From contig NZ_FQUP01000001.1 in NCBI RefSeq assembly GCF_900129325.1, forward strand, positions 1,592,615 to 1,656,614: a stretch of DNA of 64,000 nt, written 5' to 3'. Positions 51,844-60,889 of this stretch are shown here, piece after piece. The stretch's first letter is position 1. Each line of letters starts with the position of its first letter. Both the position numbers and the translations under genes were made by a program. Below the pieces are notes generated by a model. It saw only the letters and a list, made by a program, of their open reading frames with translations. It did not search any database and was not told the origin of the DNA. This DNA is from Kaistia soli DSM 19436. GTDB taxonomy: Bacteria; Pseudomonadota; Alphaproteobacteria; Rhizobiales; Kaistiaceae.

Positions 51844-53259
51844 TCAAACCGGCTGGGGATTTCCCGTAGCGCCGAGCGTCAATCCGGTCTCGCGGTGGTA
51901 GGCGGCACCGAAGCTCGCGACCTTGGAGTCCTGCCAGGAAGGGGCGAGGAAGGTGATGCCTTGCGGCAGCCCGTCGGGCCTGAAGCCGTTCGGTACGGCC
52001 ATGCCGCACATGCCCATCAGGTTGACGAAGTTCGTATAGATCCCGAGCTGCGCGTTGAGGCGGATCGGATCTGCGAGGATCTCGGCCTTGGTATAGATTG
52101 TCGGCGTCGTCGGCACGACCAAGACGTCGATCTCGTCCCAAGAGGCTCTGGTGTCGCGCTTCAGCGCGGCTACCTTATGGATCGCCGCGAAGACGTCCTT
52201 GGCGGTATGATCGCTGCTGGTGTCGAGGATCGACAGCGTGACCGGATGAATGTGGTCGCGATATTTGGCGACGACATTATCCATCGAGATCGCGCGCTCG
52301 GCGATGAACGGGCCGCCATAGAGCAGCTTCTGTGTTTCCTCGAACGGCGTGAAGTCGACCTCGACCTTCGTGCCGCCCATCGCTTCGAGCCGCGCGACCG
52401 CCGCCGCGAAGAGCTTTGCGGCTTCCTCGTCGCCGAAGAACCTCAGCGCCGCGCAGGCGGGGACGCCGAAGCGGAATTGCAACGGGATCGGGCCGATGCC
52501 GAGATTGACCGTATCCGCTTCAGGCTTCGAAAATTCGTAGCTCGCATCATAGCCGCCCATGCGGCGTCCGACCGTCACCGCGTCCTCGGTCGTCAGCGCG
52601 AAGACGGTCATCGTCTCGGCCGATTTGAGGCTGCCGCCGCCGGAGACGGAGGAATTGGAGATGAAGCCTGGCGTGGGCTTGAGGCCGACGATGTTGTTGA
52701 AGGCGGCGGGCACACGGCCGGAGCCGGCGGCGTCGTTGGCGACGGAGAAGGACACGAGGCTGGCCGCGACTGAAACGCCCGAGCCCGACGACGAGCCGCC
52801 GGAGATATAGTCCTCGCCGAAGACCGACGAGCAGGCGCCATAGGGCGTGCGCACGCCGACAAGGCCCACGCCGAACTGATCCATATTGACCTTGCCGAGG
52901 CAGAGCGCGCCCGACTCGATCAGTCGGTTGATCGCCTGGCCGGTCGTCTCCGGCACATAAGTCATCTCCGGCAGCGCATTGGTCGTCGGCATGCCCGGGA
53001 CGTCATTGCAGTCCTTGACCGAATAGGGAATCCCCCAGAGCGGATCGTCGGTCGGGCCGGTTGCTTCGAGGGCGGCTGCCTGCTGCAGCAGCGCTTCGCG
53101 CGTGGCGAGGTGGATCCAGACATGGTCGTCGCCGCGCGCGGCGATGCGGTCATAGAGCGCGTCGATGACGGCGGTCGGCTTCAGCGCACCGCTGCGATAG
53201 AGGCGGGCGAGCGTCTTGATGTCGAGCGAGCCCGTGGCGGGCGACCAGGCGGCAGTCAT
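51844..53259 (-). CDS. atzF: allophanate-hydrolase-type amidase lacking the C-terminal domain
   Basis: 471 residues. Amidase-signature enzyme with the catalytic Lys in YSVKDCNDVPG and the Ser pair in SGGSSSGSG. The region SGRVPAAFNNIVGLKPTPG and the end PTIYTKAEILADP...GIYTNFVNLMG are specific to AtzF/allophanate hydrolases, which convert allophanate to CO2 and ammonia. Full-length enzymes have ~600 residues with a C-terminal decarboxylating domain; that part is absent here and no separate gene for it is adjacent. Last gene of the hydrolase operon. Confidence 0.85.
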   Translation of the reverse strand: MTAAWSPATGSLDIKTLARLYRSGALKPTAVIDALYDRIAARGDDHVWIHLATREALLQQAAALEATGPTDDPLWGIPYSVKDCNDVPGMPTTNALPEMTYVPETTGQAINRLIESGALCLGKVNMDQFGVGLVGVRTPYGACSSVFGEDYISGGSSSGSGVSVAASLVSFSVANDAAGSGRVPAAFNNIVGLKPTPGFISNSSVSGGGSLKSAETMTVFALTTEDAVTVGRRMGGYDASYEFSKPEADTVNLGIGPIPLQFRFGVPACAALRFFGDEEAAKLFAAAVARLEAMGGTKVEVDFTPFEETQKLLYGGPFIAERAISMDNVVAKYRDHIHPVTLSILDTSSDHTAKDVFAAIHKVAALKRDTRASWDEIDVLVVPTTPTIYTKAEILADPIRLNAQLGIYTNFVNLMGMCGMAVPNGFRPDGLPQGITFLAPSWQDSKVASFGAAYHRETGLTLGATGNPQPV

Positions 53260-53275
53260 CGGGAATCCAATCGGG

Positions 53276-53893
53276 TCAAAGCGTGATGGCGGCGATCGGC
53301 GCGGTCGTTCCGAAGAGGCCGGTGCCGAAGCGGGTGATGTTGAGGACGGCGGTCTTGGCGCCCGGCAGGTCGGTCGCCGTGCCGTCTTCCAGCAGCAGGC
53401 ATTCGAAGCCGCCATCATTGGCGGCCCGCATTGTCGCGTGCACGGCGCCTTCGGTGCGAAGGCCGGCAATCACGAGATTGGCGATCCCTTGCCGCTGCAG
53501 CAGGAAGGCAAGATCTGAGCCGAGAAAGATGTTGTCGCCGGCATGGTCGATGACCGGCTCCCCGTCCTTGGGGGCGAGCGTCTCGACGATGGCCCATCCT
53601 TCCGCGCCTCGCGCAAGGATGCGATCGACCGGACGTACAGCATTGCGCAAGGCAGCGGCGCGCGGCAGGCCGACAATAGGATCGAAGCCGCGCCTCCCAT
53701 GCAATACAGTGCCGCCGGCAGCGCGCCACGCGGCAAGCAAAGGCGCAACGGCAGCGACGACTGGCTCCGCACCGATTTCGGAAACCGGTTCGGCCTGGAA
53801 GTCGATCAGGAACAGCGCCGTATCGGCCATCGACCACGCGCCGGTGAAGGGCCAGGCGTAGGGCTCGGATGCAACGGGCGAGTAGGTGGTCAT
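53276..53893 (-). CDS. isochorismatase-like protein without the catalytic Cys and Lys
   Basis: 205 residues, same fold as its upstream neighbour. The first catalytic Asp is present (LIDFQAEP). The nucleophile position, normally T-x-x-C-V-x-x-T, reads TEGAVHATMRAAND (Cys to Ala), and the Lys position reads IDHAGDNIF instead of DKPGKSSF. It should therefore be inactive as a hydrolase; it may be a regulatory or structural partner of the active paralogue, to which it is coupled by a 4-base overlap. It could also use a different chemistry. Confidence 0.8.
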   Translation of the reverse strand: MTTYSPVASEPYAWPFTGAWSMADTALFLIDFQAEPVSEIGAEPVVAAVAPLLAAWRAAGGTVLHGRRGFDPIVGLPRAAALRNAVRPVDRILARGAEGWAIVETLAPKDGEPVIDHAGDNIFLGSDLAFLLQRQGIANLVIAGLRTEGAVHATMRAANDGGFECLLLEDGTATDLPGAKTAVLNITRFGTGLFGTTAPIAAITL

Positions 53894-54582
53894 GCGGCTG
53901 CTCCCGCCTTGGAGGCTCCGGCGATCAGCGCGATCAGGGCCTCGGATGACGACACCGCGCCCCAGCGGCCGCCATAAGCCGCGAGCAGATCGACCATGCC
54001 CTGGTGATTTGCCGTCTCGACGGCCGCCGTGCCATCGACCACCAGCACGCAGTCATAGCCAAGATCCGCACCGTCGCGGATCGTCGATTGCACGCAGCAA
54101 TCGGAGGTGACGCCGCAGACGATCAGCGCCTCGATGCCGCGCGCGCGCAGGATCTGGTCGAATTCGGTGGCATGAAATGAGCTCTTCCCCGGCTTGTCGA
54201 CGACGATCTCGCCAGGAAGGGGATAGAGCTCGGCGATGATGTCGTGGCCGGGGTCGCCGCGCGTCAGGGCGCGACCCTGGTTGCTCTCATCGCCAATGCC
54301 GACGCCGTGCAGCCGGCTGCGCCAGCGCTTCACCGGATTGAGGTCCGAGAGGTCGGGGCGATGACCTTCGCGGGTGTGGATGATGGTCATGCCCGCGACG
54401 CGGGCTGCCTCTAGCAATTCGGCGATCGGACTGATGGGCTTCCGTGTGTTTTCGATGCTCTGGCCGAGCCGGTCGATCCAGCCGCCCGGACCGCAGAAAT
54501 CGGTCTGCATGTCGATGACAACAAGGGCGGTTCGGTCGAGATCGAGCGGGCCGGTGACCGGCCAGGTGACATCGCTGTGCAT
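53890..54582 (-). CDS. isochorismatase-family hydrolase, biuret/ureidoacrylate type
   Basis: 230 residues. Complete catalytic triad: Asp in VVIDMQTDFCGPGGWID, Lys in VVDKPGKSSFHATEFD, Cys in CGVTSDCCVQSTIRDG. Resembles biuret hydrolase, RutB and guanylurea hydrolase, which cleave C-N bonds in ureides. A biuret-type product (allophanate) would be the substrate of the amidase encoded downstream. First of three coupled hydrolase genes, 24 bases from the ATPase stop. Confidence 0.85.
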   Translation of the reverse strand: MHSDVTWPVTGPLDLDRTALVVIDMQTDFCGPGGWIDRLGQSIENTRKPISPIAELLEAARVAGMTIIHTREGHRPDLSDLNPVKRWRSRLHGVGIGDESNQGRALTRGDPGHDIIAELYPLPGEIVVDKPGKSSFHATEFDQILRARGIEALIVCGVTSDCCVQSTIRDGADLGYDCVLVVDGTAAVETANHQGMVDLLAAYGGRWGAVSSSEALIALIAGASKAGAAA

Positions 54583-54605
54583 CGGATCCTTCTGAACGGT
54601 TGGTG

Positions 54606-55775
54606 TCAGTGCGTGATGGCGAGTTCGGTGGCGGCGTCGAAAACATGGATGCGCGCCGGTTCGACCGTCAGCCCGATGCGGGCGCCGCCCTTGATGCCGA
54701 GCGTCCCGTCGAGAACGGCGCGAAGCCGGGTGCGGGCGCTGGTCATCTCGTCGCCGCTCTCGTCCTCGATGCCGCTGGCGACGACCGCGCCGGCGTCGAG
54801 GTCGACATGGACGAGCAGGCTGGCGCCGAGATCCTCGACAAAGGCGACGGTGCCACAGATGCGCCCGGGCGCGCTTGGCTCGTCCGGTGCGACTTGGAAC
54901 GCCTCAGGCCGGATGCCGGCGATCACCGGCTTGCCTTGGTGGTCGGTGAGGGCAGGGCGCGCGGCGAGGGCCGGCGCGTCGAGCGGGATGGTCAATTCAC
55001 CGAGCAGCAGCGCGGGGCTGCCGCCGCTTGTGCCGATCTGGCCGGCGAGCATGTTCATCGGCGGCGAGCCGATGAAGCCGGCGACGAACAGGTTGGCGGG
55101 GGCGTCGTAAAGCTTGCGCGGTTCAGCGAGCTGCTGCAGCACGCCCTTGTTCATGACGGCGACCCGGTCGCCCATCGTCATCGCTTCGACCTGGTCATGC
55201 GTCACATAGATCGTCGTGACGCCGGTCATCTTCTGCAGTCGGGCGATCTCGGCGCGCATCTGGCCGCGCAGGCGTGCGTCGAGATTGGAAAGCGGCTCGT
55301 CCATCAGATACGCCTTGGGCGAGCGCACCAGCGCCCGGCCCATCGCGACGCGCTGCCGCTGGCCTCCGGACAGCTTGCCGGGCTTGCGGGCAAGATAGTC
55401 GCCGAGCTCGAGCAATTGGGCGGTCTCGGCCACCTTGCGGTCGATCTCGGCCTTGTCGGTACCGCGCACCTTCAGCCCGAAAGCGATGTTCTCGGCAACG
55501 GTCAGGTGCGGATAGAGCGCGTAGGACTGGAACACCATCGCGATGTTGCGATCTCGCGGCGCAAGGTCGTTGGCAATGACGCCGTCGATGAGCAGCTCGC
55601 CATCGGAAATCTCTTCGAGGCCGGCGATCATTCTGAGCGCCGTCGACTTGCCGCAGCCCGACGGGCCGACGAGCACGAGGAACTCGCCATCGGCGATGGT
55701 CAACTCGAGCGCGTTCACGGCCAGCTGGCCGTCGTCGTAACGCTTGGTAACGCGATCGAATACGATCTCAGCCAT
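54606..55775 (-). CDS. ABC transporter ATP-binding protein
   Basis: 389 residues of the CUT1 type with TOBE domain. Walker [10 protein letters not shown], signature [15 protein letters not shown], Walker [13 protein letters not shown], switch His [13 protein letters not shown]. The start at 55775 (MAEIVF) is used, as the frame upstream has no protein character. Probably the ATPase of the importer whose binding protein and permeases are on the opposite strand at 48.3-51.5 kb, although it could also serve the amino-sugar genes upstream. Confidence 0.88.
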   Translation of the reverse strand: MAEIVFDRVTKRYDDGQLAVNALELTIADGEFLVLVGPSGCGKSTALRMIAGLEEISDGELLIDGVIANDLAPRDRNIAMVFQSYALYPHLTVAENIAFGLKVRGTDKAEIDRKVAETAQLLELGDYLARKPGKLSGGQRQRVAMGRALVRSPKAYLMDEPLSNLDARLRGQMRAEIARLQKMTGVTTIYVTHDQVEAMTMGDRVAVMNKGVLQQLAEPRKLYDAPANLFVAGFIGSPPMNMLAGQIGTSGGSPALLLGELTIPLDAPALAARPALTDHQGKPVIAGIRPEAFQVAPDEPSAPGRICGTVAFVEDLGASLLVHVDLDAGAVVASGIEDESGDEMTSARTRLRAVLDGTLGIKGGARIGLTVEPARIHVFDAATELAITH

Positions 55776-55891
55776 GGGATCCTTGCCCTCCGTCAATTCA
55801 CAAAATGCCACATCGGCCGACGTCGTGTCAAAGTCCCAAAATGCTGGATTATCTACCAGATTTCGTGGGCTTGATCGTCAGTCAGCGGCGA

Positions 55892-56629
55892 TTATGTTCG
55901 AATTTGTGCGGATTTGACGGCGGTTGCCAGCTGGGCGACGAGGGCTTCGGAGGTCTCCTCGCGGACGGTCTGGCGAGCAAAGCCGAGTGTCACCGCCCCG
56001 GACGCAGCTAGGCGACTGGGCGCGCGGCAGGAGGCGTGGATCTCGCGAGCCCCCGTCGCCAAAAGGATCTCGGTAGCATTTTCGGGTCGCACACCCGAGC
56101 CGGGCATGACTGAAATTCGCCCATCTGCCTGTTTGACAAGCGCAGCAACGGTGGCAAGGGCCTGGTCGACCTTCATCGCTCCGCCCGACGTCAGGATACG
56201 CTCGAAGCCAAGTTCGATGGCGCTTTCGAGCGCTTCGGCCGGATCGGGCACAAGGTCGAATGCGCGGTGCAAGGTCATGCCCAGCCCCTGCGAATGGGTG
56301 GTCAACCGGCTGAGCGCCTCGTTGTCGAGGCGGCCGCGCGGCTCCGAGGCACCCAGTACGACACCGGCAAGCCCCGCCGCCCTCACAGCGTCGATGTCGC
56401 GGCGCATCTGGTCAAGGTCGCCGGGGGAGAGGACGAAGTCGCCCTCGCGGGGCCGGATCATCGCGTAAACGGGCAGAGGCGTCTTCGCCGCCAGCGCGAT
56501 GAGGCCCGGGGAAGGCGTCAGCCCGCCGAGCGCTAGCGCGCTGCACAGCTCGATGCGGTCAGCACCGCCGGCGATGGCCGCCGCCAGACCTTCGGCGCTG
56601 TCGACACAAATTTCGAGCGTGACAGTCAT
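55892..56629 (-). CDS. cutC: CutC-family protein
   Basis: 245 residues, TIM barrel. Typical start VTLEICVDSAEGLAAAIAGGADRIELCSAL and motif MIRPREGDFV. Historically linked to copper homeostasis, but the true activity is disputed. It is translationally coupled (ATGA, 56626-56629) to the ROK kinase of an amino-sugar operon, which favours a role in sugar metabolism over copper here. Confidence 0.9.
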   Translation of the reverse strand: MTVTLEICVDSAEGLAAAIAGGADRIELCSALALGGLTPSPGLIALAAKTPLPVYAMIRPREGDFVLSPGDLDQMRRDIDAVRAAGLAGVVLGASEPRGRLDNEALSRLTTHSQGLGMTLHRAFDLVPDPAEALESAIELGFERILTSGGAMKVDQALATVAALVKQADGRISVMPGSGVRPENATEILLATGAREIHASCRAPSRLAASGAVTLGFARQTVREETSEALVAQLATAVKSAQIRT

Positions 56630-57567
56630 TCCGTGTCCGCTGCCTCAGCAGCCAGCATGGCCGCGCCGATCAATCCGCTTGCGCCGCGCGTCAGGCCTGG
56701 GACCACGAGCGGCCGCTCGTAGCGGGCGAGAACCTTGCTGCGCAGCGACTGGTCGATGCGCGCAAGGAGCGCCACATCCGAGGACAGTCCTCCCCCGCAG
56801 GGGATGAGCGAAGGGCCGAGCGTGTTGACGATCATCGAGAGCGGGCCGGTGATCAGCTCGACAAACACATCGATGGTCGCCGTGGCGTCCGTGTCGCCTG
56901 CGTGCCAGGCGCTCGTGATTTGGTGGCTGCTTAGCTGCCGGCCGGCGAGGGCTGCATGGATGCGCTCCATGCCGCGCGCCGAGCCATAGGTGTCGACACA
57001 GCCGAGCTGGCCGCAGCCGCAGGCGACGAGCGGAATGCCACGTGCTTGGACGGCGTCGGCGAGGACGGGACCATGTCCCCATTCGCCCGTCACGCCATGG
57101 GCGCCGCGTACCAGGCGCCCGTTGACGACCAGGCCGCCGCCGACACCTGTGCCGAAGATAGCCGCAAAGACGACCGGCAGGCCGCGGCCGGCACCGACAA
57201 TGGCCTCGGCGAGCGCAAAGCAATCGGCATCATTGCCGACAGTTACCGTGACTCCGAGATGCTCGGCCAGTTCGGCGGCGATGCGGTGACCCGTGATGGC
57301 CGGTATATTGGCGGCGTTGGCGATACCCGTGGCAGGATCGACCGTGCCGGCGATCGAAATGCCGATCCGGTCCGCGCCGCCGGAAGCGTCGACGAGCGAA
57401 GCAAGGGCATCCGCGAAGTCCCGCCAGCTGGTATGCGGTGTCGGCAGGGTCGAGCGGGCGGCGATCGAGCCGTCAGGCGCGACGCGCGCGATCTCGATCT
57501 TGCTGCCGCCGATATCGAAGGCCGCCGTCCGGATCGCCGCTGCCTGCTGCGTCGCCGCTGCCGTCAT
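56626..57567 (-). CDS. ROK-family sugar kinase, probably N-acetylglucosamine kinase
   Basis: 313 residues. ATP loop FDIGGSKIEIA, sugar-binding GVTGEWGHGP, and zinc motif CGCGQLGCVDTYGS are all present. Overlaps its neighbours by 4 bases on both sides. With nagA immediately upstream it should phosphorylate GlcNAc (or a similar amino sugar) taken up unphosphorylated. Confidence 0.86.
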   Translation of the reverse strand: MTAAATQQAAAIRTAAFDIGGSKIEIARVAPDGSIAARSTLPTPHTSWRDFADALASLVDASGGADRIGISIAGTVDPATGIANAANIPAITGHRIAAELAEHLGVTVTVGNDADCFALAEAIVGAGRGLPVVFAAIFGTGVGGGLVVNGRLVRGAHGVTGEWGHGPVLADAVQARGIPLVACGCGQLGCVDTYGSARGMERIHAALAGRQLSSHQITSAWHAGDTDATATIDVFVELITGPLSMIVNTLGPSLIPCGGGLSSDVALLARIDQSLRSKVLARYERPLVVPGLTRGASGLIGAAMLAAEAADTE

Positions 57568-58736
57568 GGTGCCTCGCCGAGTGCAGGAAAGCTCTGCCGC
57601 ACGCCGCCGATATAGACGCCGCGCACGCCAAGATCGTCGGCGAGATGCACGAAATCGGCTCTCGCGCCGGGCGCGATGCGACCATGCGTGCGATCGATGC
57701 CCAGGAACATCGCCGGATAGAGCGACGCCATGCGCAATGCCTCGTCGCGCGGAGTGCCAACCGTGTCGATCATGAAGCGGAGCGCGGTGATCATGTCGAG
57801 ATCGGAGCCGGCCAACGTGCCATCGTCAAGGGTCAGCTTGCCGCCGCCGCGCGTGATCGTGCGGCCATTCAGCGTGATCGAGGGGAGGTCGGAGCCGACC
57901 GTCGACATCGCGTCGGTGACGAGATAGAGGCGCGCCGGGGCAGCCTTGGCGCGCAGCGCCGTGTCGATGGCGCCGGGATGGACATGAAAACCGTCAGCGA
58001 TCAGCCCACACCAGACGTCGCCCGCTTCCAGCGCCGCGCCGACGAGGCCGGGGCCGCGATGGCCGAGCTGGCTCATGGCGTTGAAGAGATGCGTGATTCC
58101 GCGCGCCCCGGCCGAAAAGGCGGCGCGCCCCATCTCGTAGGAGGCATCGCTGTGGCCGATCGAGACCGTGATGCCGGCGGCTGCAAGACGTGCGATCTGG
58201 GCCGGCGGAACGGTCTCAGCCGCGACCGTCGTGATCACGTGCTCGATGCCGGTCGCGACGAGCCGTTCGAGATCGGCTGCCTCCATCGGCCTGATCAGCT
58301 TCGGATCATGCGCGCCCTTGCGCGCGATCGAGAGGTGCGGACCCTCGATATGCATGCCGAGGCAACCCGGAACGCCGGCCGAGATCGCGTCGCGGACCGC
58401 AGCGATCGCAGCGTCCGTGACATCAGGCGTGTCGGTGATGAGCGTCGGCAAGAGCGACGTCGTGCCGAAGCGGGCATGAGCGGCGCAGATCGTGCGCACG
58501 CCCTCGACGGTCGTCACCTCATTGAGCAGCGCACCGCCGCCGCCATTCACTTGGAGATCGACGAAGCCCGGCGCCAAAAGTCCGCCATCGAGTTCGATCC
58601 GTTCCGCACGTTCGGGCAGGTGTCCGGGCTCGGCGAGGCCGACCACATGGCCGTCCGCGACCAGCACCGCGACATCGCCGAGCCGGCGCGTCCCGTCAAA
58701 GACCTCGGCGCCGTAATAGGCCGTCAGCCTCGTCAT
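57564..58736 (-). CDS. nagA: N-acetylglucosamine-6-phosphate deacetylase
   Basis: 390 residues. GFVDLQVNGGGG near the N-terminus (QVN form, single-metal class), GMHIEGPHLS with the Glu ligand, GHSDASYE and HLFNAMSQLGHRGPG with His ligands, and the catalytic Asp in LVTDAMSTVG. It removes acetate from GlcNAc-6-P. The start overlaps nothing upstream (28-base gap from the SIS gene stop). Confidence 0.93.
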   Translation of the reverse strand: MTRLTAYYGAEVFDGTRRLGDVAVLVADGHVVGLAEPGHLPERAERIELDGGLLAPGFVDLQVNGGGGALLNEVTTVEGVRTICAAHARFGTTSLLPTLITDTPDVTDAAIAAVRDAISAGVPGCLGMHIEGPHLSIARKGAHDPKLIRPMEAADLERLVATGIEHVITTVAAETVPPAQIARLAAAGITVSIGHSDASYEMGRAAFSAGARGITHLFNAMSQLGHRGPGLVGAALEAGDVWCGLIADGFHVHPGAIDTALRAKAAPARLYLVTDAMSTVGSDLPSITLNGRTITRGGGKLTLDDGTLAGSDLDMITALRFMIDTVGTPRDEALRMASLYPAMFLGIDRTHGRIAPGARADFVHLADDLGVRGVYIGGVRQSFPALGEAP

Positions 58737-58764
58737 GATTGTCTTCCTCTGTCGATAGCGCGCT

Positions 58765-59790
58765 TCAGACGGTCTCGGTGACCTTCTTCAGGTGCCGTGG
58801 CTGATCGGGATTGTAGCCGCGCGCGACGGCGACCGCCTCGACGAATCGATAGAAGGAGAGGCCGATCGAGATCGGGTCGGTGAGGGCGTGGCCCGTCGGC
58901 GCGATCGGCAGGCGCGGGCCGGCAATTTCGGCGGCCGTCGCAGTGAAGATTTGGGCGCCGCGCGCATGCAGCGCGTCCGCCATCGCGATGAGGCTCGGCG
59001 CCGCCGCGTCATCCGGGATGAAGGCGAGCAGCGGGAAGAATTCATCCACCAGCGAGACCGGGCCATGCTGCAGCTCGGCGCCGGAATAAGCTTCGGCATG
59101 CAGGATGGCGGTTTCCTTGAGCTTCAGCGCCGCCTCGAGCGCGATGGCGAAGCCAGGCCCGCGGCCGATCGTGTAGAGCGATTTCGCGGCCACCACGGTA
59201 TCGAAGGCGGGGCTCCAGTCGGCTTCCAGCGCCTTTTCGAGCGTGTCGGGCAGGCGGTCGAGCGCGGCCTTCAACCCGGCATCATCGCGCCAGGCCGCGA
59301 TGACGGCGAGCGCACCCACGACGGCTGTCATGAACGACTTTGTCGCGGCGACGCTCCGTTCGGGGCCGGCGCGCAGCGGGATGAACACGTCCGCCCGGGT
59401 CGCCAGCGGCGCATCCTCGACATTCACCAGCGACAGCGTCGTCGCGCCGGCTGCCTTCACGGCATCCATCAGGGCGAGGATGTCTGGGCTCTTGCCAGAT
59501 TGTGAGACGGCGAGCGCGGCGGCACCGGAAAGTCGCAGCGGCGCGGCATAGATCGAGGCGATCGAGGGGCCGAGGGAGGCCACCGGCGTTCCGGCCGTGA
59601 TTTCGCAGGCATATTTGAAGAAGGTCGCCGCATGGTCCGACGAGCCGCGCGCGACGGTAACGACGACCTTGGGATCGAGCGCCTTCAACCGTGCGCCCGC
59701 CTCGGCGATCGCGTCGCGGGATTCGCTCAGCAAGCGGCGGACGGCGGCCGGCGCCTCGTCGATCTCGGCGCGCATCAAAGTGGTGCTCAT
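58765..59790 (-). CDS. SIS-domain aminosugar-phosphate deaminase/isomerase
   Basis: 341 residues with two SIS domains, like the isomerase half of GlmS: VTVARGSSDHAATFFKYA, AVSQSGKSPD, RSVAATKSFM, GAELQHGP, and the C-terminal DQPRHLKKVTETV. Such stand-alone proteins (NagB-II) convert glucosamine-6-P to fructose-6-P plus ammonia. No classical NagB is present, so this fills that step. AAGGA lies before ATG 59790; a longer start at 59826 would overlap the regulator. Confidence 0.88.
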   Translation of the reverse strand: MSTTLMRAEIDEAPAAVRRLLSESRDAIAEAGARLKALDPKVVVTVARGSSDHAATFFKYACEITAGTPVASLGPSIASIYAAPLRLSGAAALAVSQSGKSPDILALMDAVKAAGATTLSLVNVEDAPLATRADVFIPLRAGPERSVAATKSFMTAVVGALAVIAAWRDDAGLKAALDRLPDTLEKALEADWSPAFDTVVAAKSLYTIGRGPGFAIALEAALKLKETAILHAEAYSGAELQHGPVSLVDEFFPLLAFIPDDAAAPSLIAMADALHARGAQIFTATAAEIAGPRLPIAPTGHALTDPISIGLSFYRFVEAVAVARGYNPDQPRHLKKVTETV

Positions 59791-59794
59791 CGTC

Positions 59795-60589
59795 TCATCC
59801 TTCCATGGTCGGGCCGGCTGCTTCAAAGCCGTCAGCTTGTGAGGCGAGGCTCAGCTCGGCGACGAAGTCGCAAGCATCGCCGCGATAATGCGAGCGCGTG
59901 AATTCGATCACGCTGCCGTCAGGCAAATAGGCGATGCGCTCGATGGCGACCGCAGCAGCGCCCGGCATGACGCCGAGCAGCGCAGCCTCAGCTGCGCCGA
60001 GCGAAATGGCGGCGAGGCGTTGCACAGCGCGCACAGGATGCATGCCGGCGGCCGCCAGCGCGTCATAGAGCGATGCGTCGACCCGCAACGGATCGGGAAT
60101 GGCGCTGGCCGGCACGACCGCCGCCTCGATGGCGACCGGATCGCCGTCGACGAGACGAAGTCGCGAGAGGCGTGTCACGCGCGCTCCGGTCGGGAGACCA
60201 AGGATCGTCGCTTCCTCGGCGCTTGGCCGGTCTGTCGAGCGGTCAAGCCAGCGGGTACCAGGCACGCGTCCACTCGAGCGCATGTCCTCGGTGAATGAGG
60301 TGAGGCGAGAGAGCGGCTGCTCGATCCGATCCGCGCTCCTTGAAACGAATGTGCCCGAGCCGTGGCGCTGGCGCAGAACGCCCTCGTCGACGAGCCCGCG
60401 CAGAGCCTTGCGGACGGTGACCCTGGAGACGCCGAGATTGGTTGCGAGATCCCGCTCTGCCGGCAGGGCATCGTTCGGCCGCAGCCGCCCGTCGGCAATG
60501 CCGGAGCGGATCATCGATTGAAGGCGTAGATAAAGCGGCCCGTCATCAGCTTCGGAAAGACTGCCCGCCTTGAAAAGCGAGGCGGTCAT
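59795..60589 (-). CDS. GntR/HutC-family regulator of amino-sugar genes
   Basis: 264 residues. Winged helix (LPAERDLATNLGVSRVTVRKAL; second wing RHGSGTFVS) and UTRA domain. It is the first gene of the nag-like operon, 4 bases before the SIS gene, so it regulates its own operon. NagR/DasR-type proteins respond to GlcN-6-P or GlcNAc-6-P. Confidence 0.86.
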   Translation of the reverse strand: MTASLFKAGSLSEADDGPLYLRLQSMIRSGIADGRLRPNDALPAERDLATNLGVSRVTVRKALRGLVDEGVLRQRHGSGTFVSRSADRIEQPLSRLTSFTEDMRSSGRVPGTRWLDRSTDRPSAEEATILGLPTGARVTRLSRLRLVDGDPVAIEAAVVPASAIPDPLRVDASLYDALAAAGMHPVRAVQRLAAISLGAAEAALLGVMPGAAAVAIERIAYLPDGSVIEFTRSHYRGDACDFVAELSLASQADGFEAAGPTMEG

Positions 60590-60889
60590 GACGAGGACAC
60601 CGCGACATGCGGCTCGTCGCCGAAATCACCGGAAATGGGAAATGAGATTCGGCTCGCTGACATGATGCACTTCAGAGCCGGCCATGCGCGCCGACAACGA
60701 CGATAATACCAAAATAACGCCACTCGTCGAGAGGCGTCGTGTTCGGGGGGTGACGAACGCTCCGATCTTTGCAGAATGGAGACGGCGACCGGCGGGAGGA
60801 CGACGGCGCGCTTTTGGCGGCATTGATCGCGGCCACACCGTTCAGTTCTGGAGAGACGCGCGCCGACGCGGTCTCGCTTGTGAGGATCC
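60590..60889. other. 300-bp divergent control region, no gene
   Basis: Lies between the GntR gene (minus) and a Gfo/Idh gene (plus). There is an AT-richer patch around 60640-60720 but no clear palindrome or near-consensus promoter that I can defend. Short frames crossing it have no protein character. Confidence 0.5.
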
